A stretch of 64,000 nt of DNA, taken from contig NZ_CP082780.1 in the NCBI RefSeq assembly GCF_019915265.1, positions 1,798,001-1,862,000 on the forward strand, written 5' to 3'. Positions 52,554-61,779 of this stretch are shown piece after piece (positions within the stretch are counted from its first letter, which is position 1; each line of letters starts with the position of its first letter). A program made the position numbers and the translations under genes. The stretch comes from Bacillus aquiflavi (GTDB lineage Bacteria; Bacillota; Bacilli; Bacillales; Cytobacillaceae). The notes below the pieces were generated by a model. It ran no database searches and had not been told where the DNA came from. It saw only the letters and a program-made list of their open reading frames with translations.

Positions 52554-53950
52554 TAGCGTTGCATTAATGAATATTGAAGGTTATGAGGATTCCTAATAGT
52601 TAGTAATTAATTTTCAAGCAATAAAAAATCCTTTACAATGGAGGTACAGGTGATTCCCTGTCCAAATCCAATAGTAAAGGATAACCGATATGGACAAGAA
52701 TACACTAAAATCATCATTTGGTAAATGGATAACACCTATAAACTCAAAAATACTTTTTGAACAAGTAGAAGAAAGTAAGCAAGATCATTATACGAAAAAA
52801 CTGACAACTGTAGCCTACATAAAGCTTATGTTGCTTGCTCAATTACAAGGATTCGAGAGTCTGGAAGAAATGAGTGACGCACTGATTCATGATCAACTTC
52901 AAAAAGCCTTAGGTTTTGAATCAATCAGTAAATCTCAATTATCAAGAAAAAACAATGAAGTCAATCCAGCTATTCTTTCCCGATTATTTTTGGAGCTTGT
53001 GCACCAAATAAAAGAAATTCACTTTAAAAACGGAAAGCATATGCCATTAAAAATCATCGACTCCAGTACACTTCCATTAAACCTGACGAATTATAAGTGG
53101 GCAAAATTCCGCAAAACAAAAGCTGGTGTCAAGCTGCATTTGCGACTTGTGTTCATGAATAATGATACTGTATACCCTGAAAAAGCAGTCATTACAACAG
53201 CCAAAGAACATGACAGAAATCAATTGGAAATTCTCGTTGATGATAAGGAAGCCATGTATGTGTTTGACCGCGGATATGTTGATTACGAACGGTTCGATCG
53301 AATGATGGATGATGGCTACTTCTTTGTATCAAGATTAAAGAAAAACGCCGTCATTCGTGAGGTAGAATCCTTTTCGGTTCCTGAAAAGTCTACTGTTCTA
53401 TCAGATAGAATGGTTTACATTGGCTCTACTCAAAATCGTACAGAGAATGTCTTCCGCCTCCTTGAAGTTGAGGACACAAAAGGAAACATTCTTAGGTTAA
53501 TAACCGAATCGCTTCGATTTAGAACCTGACGAAGTCAGCGAAATTTATCGTCAACGTTGGGCGATTGAACTGTTTTTTAAATGGCTAAAACAGCATGTAA
53601 AGATCAAACACTTTTATGGTATGGGTGAAACAGCGATTCAAAATCAAATTTATCTTGCACTCATTGCCTACTGTCTAAATGTTCTAATCCAACTGGAGAT
53701 GAAAAGCAAAAAAGCCCTACTCTGGATTAGTCGTTGGTTAAAGGCAGCACTTTGGAAGCCTGCTTACATTTGGATTCGCAAATTCGACAATAGAGCAAGT
53801 CCGTAAACACATACACAGTTGCTGTCACCTAAGTATTAAATGTATATTTTTACTAAATGGACAGAGCACCTTTGTTTAGCCCTTGTTCTTTTAGCAAAAA
53901 ATAACACTGGTCTATTTACAGAATATTCCGTCTTTATTTATGCAACGCTA
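52554..53950 (+). mobile_element. IS4-family insertion sequence
   Basis: About 1.4 kb bounded by imperfect inverted repeats TAGCGTTGCATTAATGA (52554-52570) and the reverse complement TAGCGTTGCATAAATAAAG (53932-53950). It contains one transposase gene (52690-53806) broken by a frameshift. I do not see matching target duplications at the borders. Confidence 0.75.
52690..53806 (+). pseudogene. IS4-family transposase, frameshifted
   Basis: The first 279 codons contain the DDE core: 'MPLKIIDSSTLPLNL' (first Asp), 'AKEHDRNQLEILV', 'AMYVFDRGYVDYERF' (second Asp). At about 53502-53504 an extra G shifts the frame; in the other frame the rest reads 'NRFDLEPDEVSEIYRQRWAI', 'ELFFKWLKQHVKIKHFYGMG' with the Y-x-x-x-R-W-x-I-E signature holding the final Glu, to a stop near 53806. 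Transposase is non-functional as read. Confidence 0.85.
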
Positions 53951-54038
53951 ATGATAAAATATAAATTAATATAATAGGCTTTATAAAATCAGTATAACCA
54001 AACTCATTTATTTACTGTAATGAGTTTTTAATGTTTAT

Positions 54039-54494
54039 TTATATTTTAGGAATATCAATTATGTTTCCTGGTGACTCACTAATAAGAATATCTGAAATAC
54101 TTGGGTTGCTTTTTTTTAACTTGAATATTTGAATTTTTGTTAATTCAGGGTTAAATGATATATTTTGTGTTTTAAACTCCAAATTCATAATTTTATTTTG
54201 AAGTTTTAATATAAAAACCTTCCATTCTTGTAATTGAGAATTCGAAACTTCCTCCGGATCTTCTAATAGTCGATATCCATCTGCATAATGAAACATTAGT
54301 AATCCCGTTCCTAAATCACAATCTTTATTTTCAAGAATTGCATTTGGTATATCAAATCCACTATTCCAATTATAATTTGCTGCAAAACAATGAAGGATTA
54401 TTGGATTATTTATACTTTTTATTCGGCTAATTGTATCCTCTTTATTTGTATTATAAAGTAATTCTTCAAGCAAACTAATATCTTTATTTTCCAT
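54039..54494 (-). CDS. DUF4274-type immunity protein
   Basis: 151 residues. 'PIILHCFAANYNWNSGFDIP' and 'DCDLGTGLLMFHYADGYRLL' are the DUF4274 core (L-H-x-F-A-x-N-Y-N-W-x-x-G-F). These soluble proteins occur next to bacterial polymorphic toxins and probably neutralise them. It lies directly downstream (25 bases) of a displaced AHH-type nuclease toxin tip (54519-55447) on the same strand, the usual toxin-then-immunity order. Another degenerate copy lies at 52243. Confidence 0.72.
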   Translation of the reverse strand: MENKDISLLEELLYNTNKEDTISRIKSINNPIILHCFAANYNWNSGFDIPNAILENKDCDLGTGLLMFHYADGYRLLEDPEEVSNSQLQEWKVFILKLQNKIMNLEFKTQNISFNPELTKIQIFKLKKSNPSISDILISESPGNIIDIPKI

Positions 54495-54518
54495 TACACC
54501 TTACCACCTTACTGATAT

Positions 54519-55447
54519 TTACTTATTTTGTATTTCCAATTGTTTTAGCTTTCTTTCCCAAAGTTCTACTGTTGCACCTTGGCTTGGGTACAATGGTAAA
54601 CCATTCCCCTGTAATTTTCTTAATTTTTTTTGCAAATCATATACCTGCTTTTGTAAACTATCAATACTTTGGTTAATATCCATTTTATTTAATGCTCTTG
54701 CAACTACTTCATTGTAAACAGAATGATATCCTCTGTGTCTAGCCATTGTACTTATATTATCATCTGGTACTCTTAGAAAAATACCGTTTGATGAATCATC
54801 AAAGTTCATACCTATCTTTTTAATTACAGGGTTATCTGCCATTTCAGAAGGAATAATATGCTGTGCTTGATATCCACTCCATTTTGTTGAACGTTTAAGC
54901 CCCATTTCTGTTATCATTTTTTTTTCCTAATTTAGTAGAGTTCCCTCCTGTTACAACACCCGGAGTACCAGGAATAATCCTAATACCTTCACCCGTATCC
55001 TTAGTTATCTTCTCCCTACCTTCACTCTTCACCGAAAACATTTGCGGACGAATCTCACCAAGCGGCTTTGTTCCCATTCCAACAATCGGCAGAGAAGAAT
55101 AGCCTGTCGACAGTTGCTCTCGATAAAGTACAGGGACTTTCATCTTGCCCAATTCTGCTTTCGCTGCGTTAATCTTTTCTTGGATAAATTCTTTGCTGTA
55201 TGGTTTACTGTTGTTCACTTTCGGTGATTTTCCAGGACTCTTTACGCTAGAAAGACCTTTTACTCCTTTTAATAAGGTGCTTGGAATGAGAGACGGCAAG
55301 GCAGAACCAGTTGCATACATGATGCCTTCTTGTTCAACTGAATCGGTCACAACCTGTGCGACAGATTCCGCTGTACGAATAGGGTCTTGGATAAATTGTA
55401 TCGCAGCTTGAGAAAATGTATTAAAAATGGTTCTATCAAGGCCTTGT
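54519..55447 (-). pseudogene. Displaced polymorphic toxin tip 1 (AHH/HNH-like nuclease), frameshifted at A9
   Basis: N-terminal part 'RTIFNTFSQAAIQFIQDPIR' to 'SALPSLIPSTLLKGVKGLSS' and the linker 'LSTGYSSLPIVGMGTKPLG' are the tail of a Bacillus LXG-type toxin; the LXG domain itself is gone, replaced by an IS3 end. The frame breaks at 'KLGKK': nine A residues (plus strand T9 at 54917-54925), where eight would restore 'KKMITEMGLK' and join the toxin domain 'WSGYQAQHIIPSEM', 'NGIFLRVPDDN', 'ARHRGYHSVYNEVVARALNK'. The H-I-I-P and H-x-G-x-H motifs are those of the AHH/HNH-type nuclease family. Immunity gene follows. Confidence 0.7.
55018..55116. repeat. 99-bp pre-toxin repeat, copy 1
   Basis: Encodes the toxin linker up to 'MFSVKSEG'. 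96 of 99 bases match 56776-56874 in the same orientation (three substitutions). It is the shared segment upstream of two different toxin tips. Confidence 0.85.
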
Positions 55448-55655
55448 GGTGAACACTGAAGTGCGAAAAAAATACTATTTGAAAAGTATGAGAGCTTCGA
55501 GAAGCTATCTAAAGCAATAGAGGAATACATTCACTTTTGCAATCATAAACGTCTACAGAAAAGATTAAACGACCTTAATTCAATGAAATACAGGGCTAAA
55601 ACCACTTAAATACATTTTTATTATTTCCACTGTCTACTTAACAGGGTGCAGTTTA
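55444..55655 (+). mobile_element. IS3-family (IS150-type) element, right-end remnant
   Basis: Plus strand reads 'KYESFEKLSKAIEEYIHFCN', 'HKRLQKRLNDLNSMKYRAKT', stop: the C-terminus of an IS3 OrfB transposase. The right terminal sequence CTGTCTACTTAACAGGGTGC (about 55630-55649) is typical of this group. Everything upstream is missing; the break joins the remnant to the start of toxin tip 1. Confidence 0.7.
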
Positions 55656-55837
55656 AAATATCTCAAGGTTTTTTGATAATTCTATTTGATTTCGCAGCTT
55701 CTTCTTCATAATAGATTACCCCAAAAAAATTCTATTGTTCTTTCTCAGGTGAATATACGATTATTTTCCCTTCTGGATATTTGCCACCTCCCCATCCACA
55801 AGGCCAACCACCAAGTTTATAAATTTCAAAGATTTTC

Positions 55838-56239
55838 TCATAAAGATTGAACTTTGCCAACTTTCCCATTTACTAAACGATTTAGTGCACACATATATAA
55901 ATCTCCGACTATTTCTTCAAAAATATCAATATATCTTGATACAAAATCACTTGGATATTTGTGGGGTGATTGTATAATTTCTCTTAAGGGACGTTCCTTA
56001 GAATTTAAATTATTTTCATACAATTTCCCAATGATCTCTCCACTTTCGTAAGATTTAATATCATCCCAAACATTTTCAACTTCATCCAAATCTTGAGACC
56101 ATGCTAATTCTCTTGCTCTTTCATAATCATTGATCATGACAATATCAAAATTTAAAAGATTTTCGTTATGAAAAAGTTGCAAATTTATAATAAAGTTAAT
56201 AACTTCTTCGACTAATTGGGTGTTTTCTCCGTATTTCAT
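55838..56239 (-). CDS. Putative immunity protein of toxin tip 2
   Basis: 133 residues, acidic and helical, no signal peptide: 'LVEEVINFIINLQLFHNENL', 'RARELAWSQDLDEVENVWDD', 'DFVSRYIDIFEEIVGDLYMC'. No named family is recognised. Its start overlaps the stop of toxin tip 2 by four bases (56236-56239) on the same strand, so the two are coupled, which is the basis for the immunity call. Confidence 0.6.
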   Translation of the reverse strand: MKYGENTQLVEEVINFIINLQLFHNENLLNFDIVMINDYERARELAWSQDLDEVENVWDDIKSYESGEIIGKLYENNLNSKERPLREIIQSPHKYPSDFVSRYIDIFEEIVGDLYMCALNRLVNGKVGKVQSL

Positions 56240-56873
56240 TTATTTATCCACCTTTCCCAAAGTTCTTCAGTAGCACCGCCACCTCTTTGCCAAATCTTTA
56301 TTTCTTCATTTAGTCTTGTTTTATAAAATTTTTCAATACCGATCTCCAAGACTTTTGACTTGTACAAAGGCAAGCCGCTCTCTGTTCCCTTTTTTAATAT
56401 TTGTTGTAATTCGAATACTTGTTTTTCTAGCTCATCAACGCTTCGATTAATATTTAACTTATCTAGTTGATCTTTAACAACATTATTATATATACTATGA
56501 AATCCTCTATGTCTAGACAAAGCACTTGGGTCTTTTGTGGGAATTAGTAAAAATATCCCATTTTTAGCATGATCCATTTCTATTCCAATTTTCTTTAATA
56601 CAGGATGATTCTTTAAGTTTTTAGGTATAATATGTTGTGCTTGATACCCCTTCCATGATACAGAACTAGGAAGACCCATGGATTCCAATAAATTTTTCCC
56701 TAATTTTGTAGAATTTCCTCCTGTAACAACACCTGGTTTACCTGGAATAAGTCTATTAGTATTAGTTACCTTCTTACCTTCACTCTTCACCGAAAACATT
56801 TGCGGACGAATCTCACCGAGCGGTTTCGTTCCCATTCCAACAATCGGCAGAGAAGAATAGCCTGTCGACAGTT
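56236..56873 (-). CDS. Displaced polymorphic toxin tip 2 (AHH/HNH-like nuclease), fused to ISL3 transposase end
   Basis: From 'LSTGYSSLPIVGMGTKPLG' on it is a toxin linker and nuclease domain: 'VSWKGYQAQHIIPKNLKNHP', 'KKIGIEMDHAKNGIFLLIP', 'LSRHRGFHSIYNNVVKDQLD', then 'SVDELEKQVFELQQILKKG' and a C-terminal 'ATEELWERW'. About 55 percent identical to tip 1 in the nuclease part. The open frame begins further upstream (56940) with 23 residues of ISL3 transposase ('AIQNLFPHAQIIVDKYQ') fused in frame, so the normal toxin N-terminus is absent. The cassette itself is intact and has an immunity partner, but lacks any export domain. Confidence 0.65.
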
Positions 56874-56874
56874 G
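56776..56874. repeat. 99-bp pre-toxin repeat, copy 2
   Basis: Same orientation as 55018-55116, 96 of 99 bases identical. It ends exactly where the ISL3-derived part begins, so recombination occurred at or near its edge. Confidence 0.85.
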
Positions 56875-57551
56875 ATACTTATCAACAATAATCTGTGCGT
56901 GTGGGAAAAGATTTTGAATTGCCTTATGAATGGGTATCAATCACCACGTTTTTTACTGACAAAAGTTCCATAGTAGAGGCACAATGACGATTTTGATGCA
57001 TACCCATCACCACCCCTAAATCAGCATCATAAAGAACGGTCTCATAGGTATGTCCCTTTCGAACGGCCACTTCATCCAAGCTTAACGTGATTTCATGATC
57101 TTTTTGCCTTTCATGGATGAATGCCTCCTGTTCCTTTGCTTTTTCATGAGCAACCGAATAGAAAATACGTTCCACTGTTGAGTAAGCTATTTTATATTTC
57201 CGGCTTATGTCTTGAATGGTTGTTCCGAGTACTTGTTCATAGATAAACTGGCGAAAACGATGGGTATAGTGCTGATGTGATCCTACAGATCAAAAAAGAA
57301 GAAGAAAAGACTTCTTTACAGTTTTGGCACCGATATCTTTTCATGTGAATAATGAGAAATATTGGTTTGTTTAATACAAATAAATCACGTACTTTTCTTG
57401 TCCTTCTATCATGGACAGACGAGGAATGAAATCCACAATAGACGCAGCGCTCTTTTCTTTCTTTTTTCTCTACATGAACAAAATAATGCGTATCAAAAAT
57501 CTCACGTTTAACTACTTTAAATTCTGGCAATTCTAGTAACACGGAAAACAT
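56874..57551 (-). pseudogene. ISL3-family transposase, truncated and frameshifted
   Basis: N-terminal zinc finger 'ERCVYCGFHSSSVHDRRTRK' and 'HMKRYRCQNCKEVFSSSF', a frame change near 57290, then 'QHYTHRFRQFIYEQVLGTTI', 'YKIAYSTVERIFYSVAHEKA', first catalytic Asp in 'ITLSLDEVAVRKGHTYETVL', and after another break 'AIQNLFPHAQIIVDKY' (second Asp). The rest of the DDE domain is missing; the sequence continues into toxin tip 2. The element is dead. Confidence 0.8.
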
Positions 57552-57769
57552 TTTAGAACCTCCTATTAATGTTTGAGTGGTGCTAACATTATTACCAGGA
57601 ATTCAAAAATGTTTTCCTTTTTTATGTTATTTCACAAAAAGTGATGATGAATCCTTTTTAATATTTCAAAGCTATATCCATCTCTTTCTTGCCCTTTGAT
57701 GGAAATTCGAAAATATACTCGACACGGTTCAACTTTCACCATCAATATCCCTAATTTTTTCTTTTTATT
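57552..57769. other. Sequence upstream of the ISL3 transposase
   Basis: AT-rich DNA that presumably contains the ISL3 left end; no terminal repeat could be recognised by eye. Confidence 0.3.
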
Positions 57770-57998
57770 CATAATCAAAAAACCTTGAAAGACATATAGC
57801 CAATCAAGATAGTAATAGGAAAAGTTAACTTAAATATTATTTTTCTTGTCAATGTTTGTAATATCACATTTGCCTGAATCTCATAGTTTTTTTGTTCAAA
57901 AAAAATTTGGGCAATCCTACTCGTAGACTTGTCAGCTAATATTATATCGCGGTATTCTGATTTTTCCCAAAGCTCTTCAATTGCTTTTTGTAAAATTC
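57770..57998 (-). pseudogene. C-terminal remnant of a helical (TPR-like) protein, cut by IS66
   Basis: Minus strand reads 'ILQKAIEELWEKSEYRDIIL', 'RIAQIFFEQKNYE', then 'QANVILQTLTRKI' to a stop. The pattern RIA-x-x-F-F-E-Q-K-N-Y-E looks like a TPR unit, as in Rap-type or NprR-type regulators, but it is too short to assign. The upstream side ends exactly at the IS66 terminal repeat. AAACCTTGA near its end resembles the hairpin at 52198. Confidence 0.35.
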
Positions 57999-58096
57999 AC
58001 AGTAAGCCCGAACTATAAAAATATGCGCACCTTCTGGTGCGCATGACAATTAACCGTATTTCATGATCTTTTTGGTCAAAATACGGCTAATTTCAT

Positions 58097-59673
58097 TTAT
58101 TTACTACATTCTGCCTTGATCATTTTCGACCATGGCATATATAGATCTAAAATTTCAGGGTTTTGATGGATACTACAATTTGGTAGATCGGTCAAAAGCT
58201 TTTTTTATATATTCGTAGAAATCGATGCCGTTACTTTTGGCTGTTTCTGCGATACTCAAACAAATGGCGTTGGCTTTTGCCCCAGCTTCGCTGACCGAAA
58301 ATAGCCAATTTTTTCTTCCAATGACATTGGGTCGGATGGCATTTTTTCCGCGGGATTATTATCAATTTCAATCCGGCCATCATATAAGAATGCCTTTAAT
58401 CCATCAGCTCTATTAAGTGTATATTCTGCCGCCTTCGCAAGGGCATTTTTTCCGAAGAATGGCGATGTTTCAACCCAGTTAAGGAATTCCTCCACTATTG
58501 GCTTTGAAAACTTTTTGCGTTTTTTTCTACGTTTACTCGGGGACAAATGTTTAAACTTCCTCTCGAGCCGATACAAATCATCGCAATACTTCACACCAAT
58601 TCGGCCATTTTTGCTGTCTGCTTTCAGCCAATAACGCCGAACATGAGCCCAACAATTCGCAAAGCTGATTCCTTCAATTTTGTCATATGCAGAATAACCA
58701 TCACAGATAATCGTTCCTGAATAATCTTCAATAAAACTTTCAAGAACTGAACGTGCACGTGATAATGAACTTTGAAATAGAACTATCGTTGGCCCCTGGC
58801 AAGGTATACTTCGGTAGACCCAGTTATAGGCATTGGCTTGACCCGGTTTACCGTCAGAACGATTAATAATTTTTGCATACGTTTCATCAATATGTAAAAC
58901 GGATTTTGCCATCATGATCGTTTTCATTCGTTTCATAGATAGGAAGTAGCCAATCACCTGCTACACGAATGACCCAATTGGAAAGGTTTTTGTCATTCGT
59001 ATCCAGTCCATAACGAACCCATTCCTTCACCTGACGGTGAAGGGGTAAGTACTGCACAAATTTATCATAGATAACTTTGGCAAGTACACTGGGACTAGTA
59101 ATACTGCGTTGAATAACTGGTTGTGGTGCTTTCCCACGTTTTATTTGCGCTGGTTGGGATGAATCCCCCTTACATTTTTGTACACCCATAAGCATGTTCA
59201 ATGTGTTGAATTTTCTTCATCCTTGCTGGAATGAATTCTGCCTCTTCACGTACGATTGTGCTGCCGATCTCAATCATTTGCCCTTGGCAACACTCACAGA
59301 TTGTATTTTCTGGATGATGATGAATGTCATCTACTTCAATGTCATCATGTAATGAATCGTTTCTTTTTTTCTTTTGAACTTTTCGTACAACAGTATAAGA
59401 AATCGTCTGTTGGCTTTGTTCTTCTGTGTGCTCAGAATCGCTAAAAGACGAGTCATCATCAAATAAAGAGGCTTGCCCGTCTGGCGCATTGTATTTAGAT
59501 TTCTCCGTTTTAGAACCATATAAAGCTTTTGTTAGCTGGCGAACTTGCTGTGATAGAGAATCAATCTTCTTCATTAATTCTTTATTTTGCTGGTTCGAAT
59601 GAGCCAATTGTTCTTCGAGTAATTGAATTAATTTGTCCTTTGAAGAAGAGTCTTTTCCCACAATGTTCACCAC
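58097..59673 (-). pseudogene. IS66 transposase TnpC, multiple frameshifts
   Basis: N-terminal coiled coil and 'ALYGSKTEKSKY', zinc-binding 'ICECCQGQMIEIG', then frame change near 59180-59200, 'QRSITSPSVLAKVIYDKFVQ', another near 58900-58950, DDE core 'SVLHIDETYAKI' (Asp), 'IICDGYSAYDKI' (Asp), 'CWAHVRRYWLKA', 'GRIEIDNNPAEK' (Glu), a change near 58330, 'SVSEAGAKANAICLSIAETA', and a last shift at an A7 run near 58215 that separates 'FYEYIKK' from 'LLTDLPNCSIHQNPEILDLY'. At least four frame breaks; the element cannot move by itself. Confidence 0.85.
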
Positions 59674-59746
59674 TTTTCGTCCATTTTCGTACTCCTATTA
59701 TAATCATTTTAAACCTTGAAATAAAGGAAAAATAGGTAGAAAAAGT

Positions 59747-60103
59747 TCAGAACGTGCCTTTTGGCGATGGTTGAATGGCCTTTGGCTGCTGAATGGATAA
59801 CCCCTCAAGCAACCACCTGAGCTCCTTCTGAGATAGATTACGAACTGCTTGTTCATCTTTAGGCCATTGTAGCTTACCATTGTCCAGTCGTTTATAGAGC
59901 ATGGCGAAGCCATCCCCATCGAAATACAGACATTTATATCTATCTTTCTTCCATCCGGCAAATAAGAATATAGAGTCGCCATAGGGGTCTAATTCAAAAG
60001 AATCTTGAATTAGAGTAGCCAATCCGTCAATCCCCTTCCGCATATCCGTTTTCCCACAGATAATATAGATATTTTTCACATCCGTATAATCATGTTTCAC
60101 CAA
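59747..60103 (-). CDS. tnpB: IS66 accessory protein TnpB
   Basis: 118 residues, IS66 Orf2 family: 'IYIICGKTDMRKGIDGLATL', 'SIFLFAGWKKDRYKCLYFDG', 'GFAMLYKRLDNGKLQWP'. An accessory protein needed for IS66 transposition; biochemical role unknown. The start (TTG or the GTG after it) overlaps the tnpA stop. Confidence 0.88.
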   Translation of the reverse strand: MVKHDYTDVKNIYIICGKTDMRKGIDGLATLIQDSFELDPYGDSIFLFAGWKKDRYKCLYFDGDGFAMLYKRLDNGKLQWPKDEQAVRNLSQKELRWLLEGLSIQQPKAIQPSPKGTF

Positions 60104-60291
60104 TGTTTCAACTCCCTCATGATTGCTTGGATGACGTGCTCCTCTACGCCGTTGAAGAAGGCAATTTCCGCAGCTGCTGTTTTAATCATGCAAGCAGGTT
60201 TTGAGGAAAGCTCAGCTGGAACTGAACTAGAAGAATTATTGTTTTCGGTATGTAATGTAACGGGGACAATAGTCAATTTTTGTTGTGGCAT
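60097..60291 (-). CDS. tnpA: IS66 accessory protein TnpA (short form)
   Basis: 64 residues from ATG at 60291, which has AAGGAGGTG 11 bases upstream: 'MPQQKLTIVPVTLHTENNNS' to 'AFFNGVEEHVIQAIMRELKH'. The latter half resembles the C-terminus of IS66 TnpA ('G.D...L..V...L'). Shorter than usual (about 100 residues), without the N-terminal helix-turn-helix. Overlaps tnpB. Confidence 0.65.
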   Translation of the reverse strand: MPQQKLTIVPVTLHTENNNSSSSVPAELSSKPACMIKTAAAEIAFFNGVEEHVIQAIMRELKHW

Positions 60292-60514
60292 TTGAAAAGC
60301 ACCTCCTTTTTTAATAGATACGCTTATCGTACCAGGAGGTGCTTCTATTTTATATGCGTTGTTTGAATTCGGGCTTACCATTCATCAATAGAAATTGGAT
60401 TTTGCATGGAAGAGATCACCCTGTCACCCTGATTTATAGAAGCAAATGGAGCATGCAGTTCATGGGGTTACACGTAGAGTAACTAACGGAGATTGCGAGC
60501 GTTTGCCGACAGTC

Positions 60515-60546
60515 AAAAAGCCGCTGATGAACAGCGGCTTTTTGAG
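60515..60546 (-). terminator. Rho-independent terminator
   Basis: AAAAAGCCGCTG atgaa CAGCGGCTTTTT, 12-bp perfect stem with T-run on both strands, directly after the stop of the helical protein gene at 60548. Confidence 0.85.
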
Positions 60547-60547
60547 G

Positions 60548-60979
60548 TTATTGGTTTTTCTGCAATTCTTGGATGGCGATCATTTTTAATGCTGCCATTT
60601 CTTCTTCTGTTAAGCGTTCAGTGACCATTTCATATAATTCTGCTTTTTCTTCACTGCTCATTCCACTTTGAACTTTTGAAGCAATATCTTTGATTTCACC
60701 GACTGAAAACTCTTTTGCTAAAGATTTAATTGCTCCCTCTTTTGTTTTAAAAGGAAGATCGGTTTTGCTTAAATCAATATTTTGAATATCATCCACATTT
60801 TCGCCGATTAATTGTTGAATAGACGGTTCATTTAACATCGTCTCAATCTCTTCATCGGAAACGTTATTTGCCACTTCTTCAATTACTTTATCTGACATAA
60901 GCCCCATGACAAATTGATAGCCAAAATAACCTCCAATACCGATTACTGCAATGAAAATTAAAATAATAATCTTTTTCAT
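60548..60979 (-). CDS. Membrane-anchored helical protein of unknown function
   Basis: 143 residues. N-terminal membrane/signal segment MKKIIILIFIAVIGIGGYFG, then an acidic helical domain 'VIEEVANNVSDEEIETMLNE' and 'SSEEKAELYEMVTERLTEEE'. No Cys and no known catalytic motif. Ribosome site AGAGGAGG is strong. Adjacent to the ResA-like gene (48-base gap, same strand), so it may be in an operon with it. Confidence 0.65.
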   Translation of the reverse strand: MKKIIILIFIAVIGIGGYFGYQFVMGLMSDKVIEEVANNVSDEEIETMLNEPSIQQLIGENVDDIQNIDLSKTDLPFKTKEGAIKSLAKEFSVGEIKDIASKVQSGMSSEEKAELYEMVTERLTEEEMAALKMIAIQELQKNQ

Positions 60980-61027
60980 GTGTCCTCCTCTTATTGACCG
61001 TAAAAATGTTTAATGATTAACCACATT

Positions 61028-61603
61028 TTATTGAAGCTTTAGCAACTCTTTTAACATCTGGTCCTCGCTTACAGCTCCGATTGCTTTACTGCGGATAACG
61101 CCATCCGTATCAATAAAATAACTGGTTGGGTAGGCCATTACTCCGTATTGGGCACTTACTTCCCCTTGTTCATCAAGTGGAATTGTAAAAGTTAGTCCGT
61201 ATTCCTCGACAAAATGAGTAACATCGTCAGCTTTTTTTTCTGTTGCTGTTAAATTGACAGCAACAATTTCAATGTCTTCTTTTTTATATTTCTTATATAT
61301 TTGTTCCATATAAGGCATTTCCGCTTTACAAGGCGGACACCAACTTGCCCAAAAATTGAGCATTACTTTTTTTCCTTTGAAGTCACTCAATTTAACTGTA
61401 TTTCCTTTTAAATCTGTCAATGTAAAGTCTGGTGCTCGTTCACCTTTTTCTAAGCCGATCGGCAGCTCACTCGGATTTTTTGCTTTTTCATATTTTTCAT
61501 GCTCATTAATCTTAACAGCTATTCCTTTCTCTTTTAAAATAGTTTTATCAATAACAAACAAAACCGCGATTAAAATAGCTGCACCGATGAGAAACTTTTT
61601 CAT
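61028..61603 (-). CDS. ResA/TlpA-type membrane-anchored thioredoxin
   Basis: 191 residues. N-terminal anchor (about residues 3-19), thioredoxin fold with active site 'MLNFWASWCPPCKAEMPYME' (W-C-P-P-C), 'GERAPDFTLTDLKGNTVKLS', cis-Pro loop 'VMAYPTSYFID'. It reduces disulfides outside the membrane; in Bacillus ResA acts in cytochrome c maturation and StoA/YneN in spore cortex. Which applies cannot be told; the C-P-P-C differs from ResA's C-E-P-C and matches StoA/YneN better. Confidence 0.85.
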   Translation of the reverse strand: MKKFLIGAAILIAVLFVIDKTILKEKGIAVKINEHEKYEKAKNPSELPIGLEKGERAPDFTLTDLKGNTVKLSDFKGKKVMLNFWASWCPPCKAEMPYMEQIYKKYKKEDIEIVAVNLTATEKKADDVTHFVEEYGLTFTIPLDEQGEVSAQYGVMAYPTSYFIDTDGVIRSKAIGAVSEDQMLKELLKLQ

Positions 61604-61779
61604 AAACGATCATCCTCTTATATTATAATAAGTGCTCTTATACGTAAATAAAAAAAGGGGAAATGTTATCAGCCCATAAATAACTGTTTCTATTCGCTAA
61701 CTGGAAGTATACCACTTCTCCTCCCTTCATAATTTCCTTTATTTTATCATCTATGATCAATTTCTACATGAACAATGCC

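Larger units (their letters stand above)
58002..60378 (-). mobile_element. IS66-family insertion sequence
   Basis: About 2.4 kb with terminal inverted repeats GTAAGCCCGAACT (58002-58014) and its reverse complement at 60366-60378. Contains tnpA, tnpB and a broken tnpC in the usual order. No clear 8-bp target duplication (AATTCACA against CATTCATC), which suggests rearrangement after insertion. Confidence 0.85.

Noticed and set aside
54719-56600. Group II intron or homing HNH endonuclease for the nuclease domains
   Set aside because: The AHH-type motifs, the LXG-toxin linker before them and the immunity genes after them fit polymorphic toxins; no intron RNA or reverse transcriptase is present.
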